From NCBI GenBank assembly GCA_000722615.1, contig JOKI01000019.1, positions 1 through 64,000 on the forward strand: a stretch of 64,000 nucleotides of DNA, read 5' to 3'. Origin of the DNA: Pseudorhizobium pelagicum (GTDB taxonomy: Bacteria > Pseudomonadota > Alphaproteobacteria > Rhizobiales > Rhizobiaceae). Of this stretch, positions 36,884 through 47,721 are shown one piece after another (the stretch's first letter is position 1; each line of letters starts with the position of its first letter). Below the pieces are notes generated by a model that did no database searches, was not told the DNA's origin, and saw only the letters and a program-made list of their open reading frames with translations. The position numbers were made by a program, and so were the translations under genes.

Positions 36884-36933
36884 GGGCCGACCAGTTTGGT
36901 CGGCCCGGCCAGTTTGGTCGGCCCGGCCAGTTT
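36884..36933 (+). repeat. 18-base tandem repeat forming a hairpin after the lipoprotein gene
   Basis: The unit AGTTTGGTCGGCCCGGCC occurs twice in tandem (36893-36910 and 36911-36928), followed by AGTTT. GGGCCGACCA (36884-36893) also pairs with TGGTCGGCCC (36897-36906), so the region forms a strong hairpin just after the stop and may be a terminator that was duplicated. Confidence 0.6.
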
Positions 36934-37041
36934 CCCTTAACACCCCGTTAAATCGCCGCATTTAGAGTCCAGCCAAAGCTTGGGCGAATATCTGATCACC
37001 GGCCTCGGTCGGCTTTAGGAACATGGGGCTACCGACGCGGC

Positions 37042-39357
37042 ATGGCAGCCAAGGGCAAATCGCGACACAGGATCGAACCGTCTTTCGAAGACGATGAAGA
37101 CCGTTTCGAGGACGATCTGCGGCTGGGATCTGATGATCGGGTGGTCGGCGGCCGCCCCAAGCGCAAGTCCGGCCCGGCGAAGAAGCCTGCCGCCTCCAGT
37201 TCCCGCCGAAAAAGCAAGACGCGCCGCCAGTCGCGCGGCCTTTTTGCGCCGGTGCGCTCGCTTCTCTACTGGTGCCTGGTGCTCGGCATCTGGGCCGGCA
37301 TCGGGATCGGCGGCCTTGTTCTCTACTACGGCGCGCAGATGCCTGCCGCCAGCGCCTGGGCAATCCCCGATCGCCCACCCAACATCAAGATTGTCTCCAC
37401 CAATGGCTCGGTGATCGCCAACCGCGGCGCCACGGGCGGGGAAGCGCTGTCGCTGGAGGAGATGTCCCCCTACATCCCGCAGGCGGTGATGGCGATCGAG
37501 GACCGGCGCTTCTACTCCCATTTCGGCGTCGACCCCTTCGGCCTCGCGCGCGCCTTCATCAACAACCTGACGGGCCAGCCCATTCAGGGCGGTTCGACGA
37601 TCACCCAGCAGCTGGCGAAGAACCTGTTCCTGTCGCCGGAACGCACCTTCGAGCGCAAGATCCAGGAAGTCCTCCTCGCCTTCTGGCTGGAACACAAGTT
37701 CAACAAGGACCAGATCCTGGCGATGTACCTGAACCGGGTCTTCTTCGGGTCGAATGCCTATGGCGTCGAGGCGGCGTCGCGCCGCTATTTCAATACGTCG
37801 GCACGCGAGGTCAACCTCGGCCAGGCAGCGCTCCTGGCTGGTCTTCTGAAGGCCCCGTCGCGGCTGTCGCCGGCGCGCGATCCGGAGGCTGCCGAAGCGC
37901 GTGCCCAGGTGGTTCTCGGCGCGATGCAGGAAGAGGGCTATGTCACCGAGGACGAGATCAAGTCGGCGATGTCGCAGCCCCCGACGAAAGCGCGCAGTTA
38001 CTGGTCCGGGGCCGAGCACTATGCCGCCGACATGGTTCTCGACGAGGTCACGAAACTCGTCGGCGAGGTGAAGCAGGATATCGTCGTCGAGACGACGATC
38101 GACCTGTCGCTGGAACGGAAGGCCGAGGAGGCCCTGACGGACATCCTCGAGGGTGACGGCGAAAAGCTCAATGCCTCGCAGGCCGCACTCGTCTCGATGG
38201 ATGCGACCGGCGCGATCCGCGCGCTTGTCGGCGGCAAGGATTACGCGCAGAGCCAATTCAACCGGGCGGTGACGGCAAAGCGCCAGCCGGGTTCGGCCTT
38301 CAAGCCGTTCGTTTACGCCGCCGCCCTGGAAGCCGGCATCCGGCCGGACTCGATCCGCAACGACGCACCGGTGCGGATCGGCAAATGGACCCCGGAAAAC
38401 TACGACCAGAAGTATCGTGGCGAAGTGACGGTCTCCTCCGCCCTCGCCCAGTCGCTCAACACGATCGCTGCACAGCTCGTCATGGAGGTCGGACCGCAGG
38501 AGGTCGTCAGCCTCGCGCACCGCATGGGGATCGAGCAGGAGCTGCAGCCGAATGCATCGATTGCGCTGGGGACATCCGAGGTGCCGCTGGTGGAACTGAC
38601 GGCAGCCTATGCCCCCTTCATGAACGGCGGCTACAAGGCAACGCCGCACATCGTCCGCCGCATCCTCGATGCCGAGGGCAACACGATCTACGAGACAGGC
38701 TACGACAGCCCGCCGCGGGTGCTGAGCGAAACGGTGGTCGCCACCATGAACAGCATGTTGACGCGCGTCATCGAGAACGGAACCGGCAAGGCGGCGAAGC
38801 TCAAGGACTGGCAGGCGGCAGGCAAGACCGGCACCACCCAGTCCTTCCGGGACGCGCTCTTCGTCGGGTACACCAGCGTCATGACCACCGGCATCTGGTT
38901 CGGCAACGACGATGGCACGTCGATGAAGAAGGTGACCGGCGGCGGACTTCCGGCCAAAGCCTGGAAAGACTACATGACGGCCGCGCTCGACGGCTATTCC
39001 CCGACACCCCTGTTTGGAAGCCATGGCGGCTTCGACCTGCCGCCGGCCTCGATCGAGCCGGAGCGGGAGCCGACCAGCATCGGCGACATCATCTCCGGCG
39101 TGCTTCCCGGCGTCGGGCGGCGCGACAACTATCCCACTCCGCCGGCCGCCGATGTCTACCAGGAGGACGTGTCGCAAGGCGAGATGCCGATCCGCGACTA
39201 TCGCGAATATCGCGGTCCCTACGATGATTTCGGGGGCGCTCCCGTACCGCCCGCAGACGTTGGTGGCCGGCCGATGCCGCCGGTGGATGCCGGCGCAACC
39301 GCGTCTACCCGCCCGCCGCGCCAGACGACGCTCTACGACCTGATCATGGGTCAGTGA
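37042..39357 (+). CDS. class A penicillin-binding protein (PBP1A family)
   Basis: A 771-residue bifunctional peptidoglycan synthase. An acidic and then basic cytoplasmic tail (1-65) precedes one membrane helix (about 72-95). The glycosyltransferase domain GT51 (about 120-300) has EDRRFYSHFGVD with the catalytic Glu at 153 and GGSTITQQLAKN. The transpeptidase domain (about 350-640) has S418 in SAFK, SLN and K595 in KTGTT. A Pro-rich C-terminal tail of about 100 residues follows. It acts in the periplasm during wall growth. Confidence 0.93.
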   Translation: MAAKGKSRHRIEPSFEDDEDRFEDDLRLGSDDRVVGGRPKRKSGPAKKPAASSSRRKSKTRRQSRGLFAPVRSLLYWCLVLGIWAGIGIGGLVLYYGAQMPAASAWAIPDRPPNIKIVSTNGSVIANRGATGGEALSLEEMSPYIPQAVMAIEDRRFYSHFGVDPFGLARAFINNLTGQPIQGGSTITQQLAKNLFLSPERTFERKIQEVLLAFWLEHKFNKDQILAMYLNRVFFGSNAYGVEAASRRYFNTSAREVNLGQAALLAGLLKAPSRLSPARDPEAAEARAQVVLGAMQEEGYVTEDEIKSAMSQPPTKARSYWSGAEHYAADMVLDEVTKLVGEVKQDIVVETTIDLSLERKAEEALTDILEGDGEKLNASQAALVSMDATGAIRALVGGKDYAQSQFNRAVTAKRQPGSAFKPFVYAAALEAGIRPDSIRNDAPVRIGKWTPENYDQKYRGEVTVSSALAQSLNTIAAQLVMEVGPQEVVSLAHRMGIEQELQPNASIALGTSEVPLVELTAAYAPFMNGGYKATPHIVRRILDAEGNTIYETGYDSPPRVLSETVVATMNSMLTRVIENGTGKAAKLKDWQAAGKTGTTQSFRDALFVGYTSVMTTGIWFGNDDGTSMKKVTGGGLPAKAWKDYMTAALDGYSPTPLFGSHGGFDLPPASIEPEREPTSIGDIISGVLPGVGRRDNYPTPPAADVYQEDVSQGEMPIRDYREYRGPYDDFGGAPVPPADVGGRPMPPVDAGATASTRPPRQTTLYDLIMGQ

Positions 39358-39417
39358 GCCGCAGCGGTTGCGTTCACATTCCCGTGTGTTTTTGCTGACA
39401 TCAGAGTCTTGTCCTGC

Positions 39418-39446
39418 CTTGCAGTCCAAAAAACCCGTCCTTATAT
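39418..39446 (+). promoter_or_regulatory. candidate RpoH (heat-shock) promoter of dnaK
   Basis: CTTG at 39418-39421, 17 bases, then CCTTATAT from 39439. This matches the alphaproteobacterial RpoH pattern CTTG-N17/18-CC. It would give a dnaK leader of about 110 bases. Confidence 0.55.
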
Positions 39447-39560
39447 ACGCCGCATGACGCAGCGCATGCTGCGAGAATACAGTAGACCATCCCAGTCGAG
39501 GAACTGTCAGCGGAATGCCTGAGCGGGGTTCCGACGGTTCGCTTAAAGGAGAGAGAAAAA

Positions 39561-41468
<1,908 letters not shown>

Positions 41469-41557
41469 GTTCGCCCGATGGCAAAGCTCAGAACATAGTC
41501 GACTAGAAATCCGGCTGCCATCGTGCAGCCGGAATCCTTTCGGGAGCCGTTACCTCC

Positions 41558-42691
41558 ATGGCAAAAGCAGATTATTACGAAACCTTGGGTGTCGGCAGGA
41601 CCGCTGACGAGAAGGAGCTGAAGAGCGCCTTTCGCAAGCTCGCGATGAAGTGTCATCCGGACAAGAATCCTGGCGACGCCGATGCGGAGAAGAAGTTCAA
41701 GGAGATCAACGAGGCCTATGAGACCTTGAAGGATCCCCAGAAGCGGGCTGCCTACGACCGCTTCGGCCACGCAGCCTTCGAGTCGGGCGGCATGGGTCCC
41801 GGCGGCGGTGGATTCGGTTCCGCTGGTCCCGGCGGCTTCTCCGACATCTTCGAAGACATTTTCGGCGAGATGATGGGCGGCGGCCGCGCCCGGCGGTCTT
41901 CGGGTGGCCGTGAACGTGGCGCCGACCTGCGCTACAACATGGAAATCACGCTCGAGGAAGCCTACGCCGGCAAGACGGCCCAGATCCGGGTTCCTACCTC
42001 GATCACCTGCGACCTCTGCTCCGGCTCCGGAGCCAAGCCCGGCACGCAGCCGAAGACCTGCGCCACCTGCCATGGCTCTGGCCGTGTCCGCGCCAGCCAG
42101 GGTTTCTTCTCGGTAGAGCGCACCTGTCCGACCTGCCACGGGCGTGGCCAGACGATCACCGACCCGTGCACCAAGTGCCACGGCCAGGGCCGCATCGCGG
42201 AAGAGCGGTCGCTTTCGGTCAACATTCCGTCGGGCATCGAGGACGGCACCCGCATCCGCCTGCAGGGCGAGGGCGAGGCGGGAACGCGCGGCGGACCGAC
42301 CGGCGACCTTTATATCTTCCTGTCGGTGAAGCCACACGAGTTCTTCCAGCGGGACGGAGCGGATCTCTTCTGCAGCGTACCGATCTCGATGACGACGGCA
42401 GCGCTCGGCGGCACCTTCGACGTCGCGACGCTGGACGGGACGAAGTCGCGGGTCACGGTTCCCGAGGGCACGCAACCAGGCAAGCAGTTCCGCCTCAAGG
42501 GCAAGGGCATGCCGGTGTTGCGCTCGTCGCAGACGGGTGACCTCTATATCCAGATCCAGATCGAGACGCCGCAGAAGCTGACCAAGCGCCAGCGGGAACT
42601 GCTGCAGGAATTCGACGAGATTTCCTCGAAGGAAAACAATCCGGAATCCACCGGCTTCTTTGCCCGGATGAAGGAATTCTTCGAGGGCTGA
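41558..42691 (+). CDS. dnaJ: chaperone DnaJ (Hsp40)
   Basis: A 377-residue type I Hsp40. The J domain (1-70) has HPD at residues 33-35. A Gly/Phe-rich linker follows at about 75-120. The zinc domain (about 145-215) has four CxxCxGxG repeats ([32 protein letters not shown]). The C-terminal substrate-binding domains run to the end. It stimulates DnaK ATPase. It follows dnaK directly. Confidence 0.98.
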   Translation: MAKADYYETLGVGRTADEKELKSAFRKLAMKCHPDKNPGDADAEKKFKEINEAYETLKDPQKRAAYDRFGHAAFESGGMGPGGGGFGSAGPGGFSDIFEDIFGEMMGGGRARRSSGGRERGADLRYNMEITLEEAYAGKTAQIRVPTSITCDLCSGSGAKPGTQPKTCATCHGSGRVRASQGFFSVERTCPTCHGRGQTITDPCTKCHGQGRIAEERSLSVNIPSGIEDGTRIRLQGEGEAGTRGGPTGDLYIFLSVKPHEFFQRDGADLFCSVPISMTTAALGGTFDVATLDGTKSRVTVPEGTQPGKQFRLKGKGMPVLRSSQTGDLYIQIQIETPQKLTKRQRELLQEFDEISSKENNPESTGFFARMKEFFEG

Positions 42692-42749
42692 GGCCGGCGT
42701 CTTGCGCCGAAGGGCGGTGAACAGCTCGCTGGTCCTAGGATCATCGCAC

Positions 42750-42774
42750 AAAGGGCAGCCTTGCGCTGCCCTTT
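42750..42774. terminator. hairpin between dnaJ and the slyX-like gene
   Basis: AAAGGGCAGC and GCTGCCCTTT pair around CTTGC. The flanking A and T triplets allow it to act on both converging transcripts, though the T-tract is short. Confidence 0.6.
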
Positions 42775-42792
42775 GCTGCATCTTGCGTTCGG

Positions 42793-43002
42793 TCAGTAGT
42801 GCGGCGGCCTGGTGTTTGCGGGTGCATCCAGGGCGCTTTCCTCGATCGCCTGGAAGCGTTCGGTCAGACGATCGAGCTTTGCCCGCATCTGTTCGACGAT
42901 CCGCCACTGGTCAGCCAGTTGGTCCGACAGTTCGTCGATCACCTTTGCCTGGTGGGCTGCAAGCTCTTCCAGCCGCATGATCCGTTCGTCATCGTCCGCC
43001 AC
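42793..43002 (-). CDS. slyX: SlyX-family protein
   Basis: A 69-residue coiled-coil protein of the SlyX family. Heptad-like leucines run through EDLAAHQ-type sequence (RLEELAAHQAKVIDELSDQL) and the protein ends with the family hallmark PPHY. The role is not established in any organism. It is convergent with dnaJ. The next gene on the same strand is a small membrane protein 46 bases upstream. Confidence 0.85.
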   Translation of the reverse strand: MADDDERIMRLEELAAHQAKVIDELSDQLADQWRIVEQMRAKLDRLTERFQAIEESALDAPANTRPPHY

Positions 43003-43048
43003 AGCATGTCCCTCGCGTTGCCCGCTGGTGCCGCCATCGTTCAGGCGC

Positions 43049-43333
43049 TCAAGATCGCGTCTTGCGCTCGTAGGGCATCAGCATGATGGCCGAGGCTGTT
43101 ACAGCACCGCCGAAGGTGAACGCAAGCGGCACGGCCATCATAGCAAAGGACAACATCGGCATCTGCGAACGACTGACATGGGTTCCGAGCCCGGAGAGAT
43201 CGAACCAGACCAGGGCAGCGGCCACCACCACCCCGATCGCCATTCCGAAGGCTGCATTGATCGCCAGGAACCACAGCATCTCCCGATGGTCACGCCGGGC
43301 TTCCTCCGGGGTCATGTCGTCATGTTCCAGCAT
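43049..43333 (-). CDS. small two-helix membrane protein
   Basis: A 94-residue protein with helices at about 21-43 (FLAINAAFGMAIGVVVAAAL) and 61-84 (LSFAMMAVPLAFTFGGAVTA), a cytoplasmic, acidic N-terminus and a basic C-terminus. AAGGAGG precedes the ATG at 43333. The family is unknown; its pairing with slyX on the same strand is the only context. Typical small conserved alphaproteobacterial membrane protein of unknown function. Confidence 0.7.
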   Translation of the reverse strand: MLEHDDMTPEEARRDHREMLWFLAINAAFGMAIGVVVAAALVWFDLSGLGTHVSRSQMPMLSFAMMAVPLAFTFGGAVTASAIMLMPYERKTRS

Positions 43334-43540
43334 GGGTGCCTCCTTGGCGGATACCGGAGCCTATCTCTCCGCCGTTTCCATGTCGCGCGTAAAACCGGCC
43401 AGTCTCGCGGAAGTTCCCGCGCCATCGATCGGCTCGTCGTCTGGCGTGTCGTTGCGGCATGGAAGGAGACGCATCGTGGTCCGTGCTTGCCATGGCGACG
43501 GATAACGCTTAGCTCCCTCTGAGGACGCAAGCAGACACTC

Positions 43541-44662
43541 ATGGCCCAGAAGATCTCTCTCTCGCAGCTGAAGCTCACCAACTTCCGGAACTACACGGAG
43601 GCGAGCCTGACGCTCGACGAACGGCATGTGGTGCTGACCGGCGAAAACGGCGCCGGCAAGACCAACCTGATGGAAGCCGTTTCGTTCCTTTCTCCCGGAC
43701 GAGGCCTTCGGCGGGCGGTTCTGGCCGATGTGACCCGTGTGGGCGCCGAGGGCGGCTTTTCCGTCTTTGCCCGATTGGAAGGCATGGAGGGCGAGGTATC
43801 GCTCGGCACCGGGATCGACGGCGAGGGTGAGACCTCAGTCCGCCGGCTGCGGATCAACGGGACGCCTGCCAAATCGACCGAGGAGCTTTCGGACCATCTC
43901 AGCGTGCTGTGGCTGACGCCGGCCATGGATGGTCTCTTCACCGGCCCGTCTGCCGACCGCCGGCGGTTTCTCGACCGCCTGGTCCTGTCGATCGATCCCT
44001 CCCACGGGCGTCGCGCGGGCGATTTCGAACGGACCATGCGCAACCGCAACCGCCTCTTGTCGGAGGGACGCTATGACCCCTCCTGGCTCTCCGCCATCGA
44101 GGCGCAGATGGCGGGGCTCGGGATCGCCATGGCCGCCGCCCGGCAGGAAATGCTCGGCCTGTTGCGGACCCTGTCGGCGACTTCGGAAGAGACGCCCTTC
44201 CCCTCCCCGGTGCTGGCCCTGGAAGGTTTCCTGGATGATGTCCCCGAGGGACCGGCGGCAGATCTGGAAGACCGGTATCTCGCCATGCTGCGCGAGAGCC
44301 GCGGGCGCGACGCTGCGGCAGGGCGCACGCTGGACGGACCGCACCGGAGCGACCTGCAGGTCCGTCATCGGGAAAAGGACATGGATGCCGCACGCTGCTC
44401 CACGGGGGAGCAGAAGGCGCTGCTGATCGGCCTCATCCTGGCGCATGCGCGCCTCACCGCCAATATGACCGGCTTTGCTCCTGTCCTTCTCCTCGACGAG
44501 ATCGCCGCGCATCTGGACGAGGGGCGCAGAAGGGCCCTGTTCGACCTGATCCATGACCTCGGCGGCCAGTCCTTCATGACCGGCACCGACCGATCGATGT
44601 TTTCAGCTCTGGCAGAGCGGGCGCAGTTCTTTACCGTCGACGGCGGCAGCGTCCGCCCCTAG
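43541..44662 (+). CDS. recF: DNA replication and repair protein RecF
   Basis: A 373-residue SMC-like ATPase that loads RecA at gapped DNA with RecO and RecR. Walker A GENGAGKTN lies near residue 33, FLSPGRGLRR just after it is typical of RecF, and the C-terminal signature STGEQKALLIGL and Walker B VLLLDEIAAHLD are intact. Note that recR is found at 57 kb in the same window. A gap of about 200 bases precedes it without any recognised gene. Confidence 0.95.
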   Translation: MAQKISLSQLKLTNFRNYTEASLTLDERHVVLTGENGAGKTNLMEAVSFLSPGRGLRRAVLADVTRVGAEGGFSVFARLEGMEGEVSLGTGIDGEGETSVRRLRINGTPAKSTEELSDHLSVLWLTPAMDGLFTGPSADRRRFLDRLVLSIDPSHGRRAGDFERTMRNRNRLLSEGRYDPSWLSAIEAQMAGLGIAMAAARQEMLGLLRTLSATSEETPFPSPVLALEGFLDDVPEGPAADLEDRYLAMLRESRGRDAAAGRTLDGPHRSDLQVRHREKDMDAARCSTGEQKALLIGLILAHARLTANMTGFAPVLLLDEIAAHLDEGRRRALFDLIHDLGGQSFMTGTDRSMFSALAERAQFFTVDGGSVRP

Positions 44663-44704
44663 CAACCGCTTCCCCGACGTCGGCAGGGCTGCTAGAAACC
44701 AGGC

Positions 44705-45472
44705 ATGGAACTGACCCCGGACGAAATCGAGCGCTATCGTCGCCACATCCTGCTGCCCGAAATCGGCGGCGCGGGGCAACAGCGCCTCAAGGGCGCCCGC
44801 GTGCTGGTGATCGGCGCCGGCGGTCTCGGGGCGCCGGTCCTCGAGTATCTGGCGGCGGCGGGCATGGGGACGCTCGGTATCGTCGACGACGACGTCGTCT
44901 CGCTCTCCAACCTGCAGCGGCAGGTGATTCACGACACCGGCACGGTGGGTGCGGCCAAGACCGCCAGCGCGCGGGCCGCCATCGCCCGGCTTAACCCCAC
45001 CATCCGGGTTCTCGACTACGAGGAGCGCTTCTCCCTGCCCTGGGCGAGGTCGCATCTTCCGCGATTCGACCTGCTGATCGACGGATCCGACAATTTCGAC
45101 ACCCGCTATGCCGCGGCAGACGCCGCAGCAGAGGCGCGCATTCCGCTGGTGACAGGCGCCGTCGGCCGCTTCGACGGCTCGCTGACGGTACTGATGCCCT
45201 ATGCCGCCGCGCCCGACGGGACTGCCAATCCGCACTACCGTGACCTCTTTCCGGAGAAGCCGCCGGAGGGGCTGATCCCTTCCTGCGCCGAGACCGGCGT
45301 GATCGGCGCGCTGACCGGCGTCATTGGCACACTGATGGCCATGGAAGCGATCAAGCTCATTACCGGCATCGGCGACCCGCTGGTCGGCCGCCTGCTTCTC
45401 TACGACTCGCTGACGGCCCGTTTCGACACGATCCGCTACAAGCGCCGTCCCGCGGAGACGGCCAAGACATGA
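44705..45472 (+). CDS. MoeB/ThiF-family adenylyltransferase
   Basis: A 255-residue E1-like enzyme that adenylates the C-terminal glycine of a ubiquitin-fold sulphur carrier (MoaD or ThiS). The nucleotide loop GAGGLGAPVLEYLAAAG lies near residue 37, the ATP/metal segments DDDVVSLSNLQRQ and DGSDNFDTRY are present, and IPSCAETGV holds the conserved cysteine. The CxxC zinc pairs of classical MoeB are not seen. Whether it serves molybdopterin or thiamine synthesis is open. It overlaps the GNAT gene by four bases. Confidence 0.88.
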   Translation: MELTPDEIERYRRHILLPEIGGAGQQRLKGARVLVIGAGGLGAPVLEYLAAAGMGTLGIVDDDVVSLSNLQRQVIHDTGTVGAAKTASARAAIARLNPTIRVLDYEERFSLPWARSHLPRFDLLIDGSDNFDTRYAAADAAAEARIPLVTGAVGRFDGSLTVLMPYAAAPDGTANPHYRDLFPEKPPEGLIPSCAETGVIGALTGVIGTLMAMEAIKLITGIGDPLVGRLLLYDSLTARFDTIRYKRRPAETAKT

Positions 45473-45969
45473 TCGAGATCACGAGCGTCGGATCGGGCTT
45501 CCACCGCTGGGACGATCTCCTGGCGCTCATCCATTCCTCCTTCGCCTATATGGACGATGTCATCGATCCACCGTCGTCTGCCAAGGGACTGACGCCTGCG
45601 TCGCTGGCGGAGAAGGCGGGAACAGAGATCGCCTTCCTCGCCGTGGAGGAAGGGCAGCTGCTGGGTTGCATCTTCTGCCGACCGGAGCTTGCTGACTGCC
45701 TCTACATCGGCAAGCTTGCCGTTCACCCGGACGCACAGGGCAAGGGGCTCGGGCGGCGGCTCCTGGCAAAAGCCGAAGCGGCAGCGCGAGAGCGCGGGTG
45801 CAGCCGGCTGCGTCTGGAGACCCGCATCGAACTCACTGGCAACCATGCGACGTTTGCCCATTGGGGCTTCGTTAAGACGGCGGAGAAGTCTCACCCCGGC
45901 TATGATCGCGTGACCTTCATCGAAATGGTCCGGACGGTCGACGCCACGCCACCGGTATTGGCTAGCTGA
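45469..45969 (+). CDS. GNAT-family N-acetyltransferase
   Basis: A 166-residue acetyltransferase. The acetyl-CoA motif appears as LAVHPDAQGKGLGRRLLAKAE near residue 83-103, with conserved LRLETRIE and a following aromatic region HWGFVKT. The substrate is not deducible. The ATG at 45469 overlaps the stop of the MoeB/ThiF-like gene. Confidence 0.85.
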   Translation: MIEITSVGSGFHRWDDLLALIHSSFAYMDDVIDPPSSAKGLTPASLAEKAGTEIAFLAVEEGQLLGCIFCRPELADCLYIGKLAVHPDAQGKGLGRRLLAKAEAAARERGCSRLRLETRIELTGNHATFAHWGFVKTAEKSHPGYDRVTFIEMVRTVDATPPVLAS

Positions 45970-45990
45970 CGTCCTCGCTCGTCCGCTGCG

Positions 45991-46995
45991 TCAGGGCCGG
46001 CCCGGCAGCACGCGGTTGGGAGGCCTGTGGCCATCGAAGAAGGTGCGGATGTTGATGATCACCTTGTCGCCCATGTCGATGCGGCCTTCGATGGTCGCCG
46101 AGCCCATATGCGGCAACAGAACCACCCGGCCCTCATTGGCAAGCTTGATCAGCTTCGGATCGATGGCCGGCTCGTTCTGGTAGACGTCGAGCCCTGCCCC
46201 GGCAATCTGGCCGTCGCGCAGAAGCTGGATCATCGCCGCCTCGTCGATGATATCGCCGCGGGCGGTATTGACGATCACGGCGGTCGGCTGGATCAGCGCC
46301 AGGCGCCGCGCCGAGAGGAGATGGAAGGTCGCCGGGGTCGAGGGGCAGTTCACCGAGACGATGTCGACACGCGCCAGCATCTGGTCGAGGCTGTCCCAAT
46401 AGGTGGCCTCGAGCTCTTCCTCCGTCTCCGGATTGGCACGCTTGCGGTTGTGGTAATGAATGGCGAGTCCGAACGCCTTGGCGCGACGTGCCACTGCCGT
46501 GCCGATGCGGCCCATGCCAACGATCCCGATGCGCTTGCCCCAGATCCGCCGACCGAGCATCCAGGTGGGCGACCAGCCGGCCCAGTCGCCGGGATGATCG
46601 GTCAGAATCCGCGCGCCTTCCGTCAGTCGCCGGGAGACGGCGAGAATCAGCGCCATCGTCATGTCGGCAGTATCTTCGGTCAGCACATTCGGGGTGTTGG
46701 TGACGGTGATGCCCTTCTTCGCCGCGGCGTCGACATCGATGTGGTCGGTGCCGTTGGAGAAGCTGGCGATGAGCTTCAGGTTCGGGCCCGCCTCTTCGAT
46801 CAGCGCCTGGTCGATGCGATCCGTCACCGTCGGCACCAGCACGTCCACAGCCTTCATCGCCGCCGAAAGCTCATCGCGGGTGCGCGGCGTGTCGTCGATG
46901 TTCAACTCCGCGTCGAAGAGCTCGCGCATGCGGGTCTCGACGGCGTCCGGGAGCTTCCGGGTGATGTAGACCTTGGGCTTCTTCTTGGGCGTCAT
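45991..46995 (-). CDS. D-2-hydroxyacid dehydrogenase, glyoxylate/hydroxypyruvate reductase type
   Basis: A 334-residue NAD(P)-dependent dehydrogenase, close in pattern to rhizobial D-glycerate dehydrogenase/glyoxylate reductase (GyaR-like). The coenzyme loop GMGRIG is near residue 159. The catalytic Arg is in VNTARGDII, the Glu in DVYQNEP and the His in LPHMGSATIEG. The N-terminus KPKVYITRKLPDAVETRM is typical. It is a second member of the superfamily in the window, distinct from GhrA at 2.8 kb. Confidence 0.88.
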   Translation of the reverse strand: MTPKKKPKVYITRKLPDAVETRMRELFDAELNIDDTPRTRDELSAAMKAVDVLVPTVTDRIDQALIEEAGPNLKLIASFSNGTDHIDVDAAAKKGITVTNTPNVLTEDTADMTMALILAVSRRLTEGARILTDHPGDWAGWSPTWMLGRRIWGKRIGIVGMGRIGTAVARRAKAFGLAIHYHNRKRANPETEEELEATYWDSLDQMLARVDIVSVNCPSTPATFHLLSARRLALIQPTAVIVNTARGDIIDEAAMIQLLRDGQIAGAGLDVYQNEPAIDPKLIKLANEGRVVLLPHMGSATIEGRIDMGDKVIINIRTFFDGHRPPNRVLPGRP

Positions 46996-47175
46996 GGCGT
47001 CGTGTTCAGAGGTCCTTAACCAAGTGGCGCGATATTCGGCGTATCCAGGGCGTTTCTACCAGACCCGTCGCCGAAGACAAACAAAACCTCTTGCGAGGCG
47101 GCTGTCTTGGCTGCGCCCGGCAACGATCCCTCCATCGCCCGCGCAGCCGGTGCGGCAGAAGTTGGAACGGCACGC

Positions 47176-47715
47176 ATGCGAAGCGTCATTCTCAAGATTC
47201 TCATGGCTACCCTGATCGGCCTGGGCCCTGCGGCTTTCGGGTCTTCGCCGGCAATGGCCCAGGGCGCGGCCAAGGGTGCCAGCGGGCTGCCGCTTCCCCG
47301 ATTTGTCAGCCTGAAGTCCGCACGGGTCAACATCCGCATCGGCCCGAGCACGGATTACCCCGTTGCCTGGATGTACATGAAATCGGGCACGCCGATGGAG
47401 ATCATTCAGGAATACGACAACTGGCGCCGGGTGCGTGACGCCGACGGGACCGAAGGCTGGGTCAACCAGGCGCTGCTTTCGGGCGAAAGAACAGCCGTCG
47501 CAGCACCATGGATGCGCGAGAAGGGCGAGGTCTTCGTCAACATGCGCCGCGAACCCCAGAGCTCGGCAGCGGTCATCGCCAAGCTTCAGCCCGGTGTCGT
47601 GATCGTGATGGACGAGTGCAACGGCGACTGGTGCCATGCCTCGGCCGGAGGTGCCGAAGGCTGGGTCAGCCAGGCTGAGGTCTGGGGCGCCTATCCCGGG
47701 GAAGCCTTCAAGTAG
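47176..47715 (+). CDS. exported SH3-domain protein
   Basis: A 179-residue protein with a signal peptide at 1-29 (cleavage after AMA). Two bacterial SH3 domains follow: about 42-103 (SARVNIRIGPSTDYPVAW ... GTEGWVNQALL) and about 110-175 (VFVNMRREPQSSAAVIAKL ... AEGWVSQAEVWG). Such repeats are found in cell-wall-associated proteins. The ATG at 47176 is chosen because it begins the signal peptide; an in-frame TTG at 47107 would bury it. Confidence 0.85.
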   Translation: MRSVILKILMATLIGLGPAAFGSSPAMAQGAAKGASGLPLPRFVSLKSARVNIRIGPSTDYPVAWMYMKSGTPMEIIQEYDNWRRVRDADGTEGWVNQALLSGERTAVAAPWMREKGEVFVNMRREPQSSAAVIAKLQPGVVIVMDECNGDWCHASAGGAEGWVSQAEVWGAYPGEAFK

Positions 47716-47721
47716 CCGCCC

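Noticed and set aside
37015..39429. An 804-codon open frame on the minus strand opposite the penicillin-binding protein gene
   Set aside because: It covers a gene whose GT51 and transpeptidase motifs are complete; the frame shows no recognisable protein pattern and no ribosome binding site.
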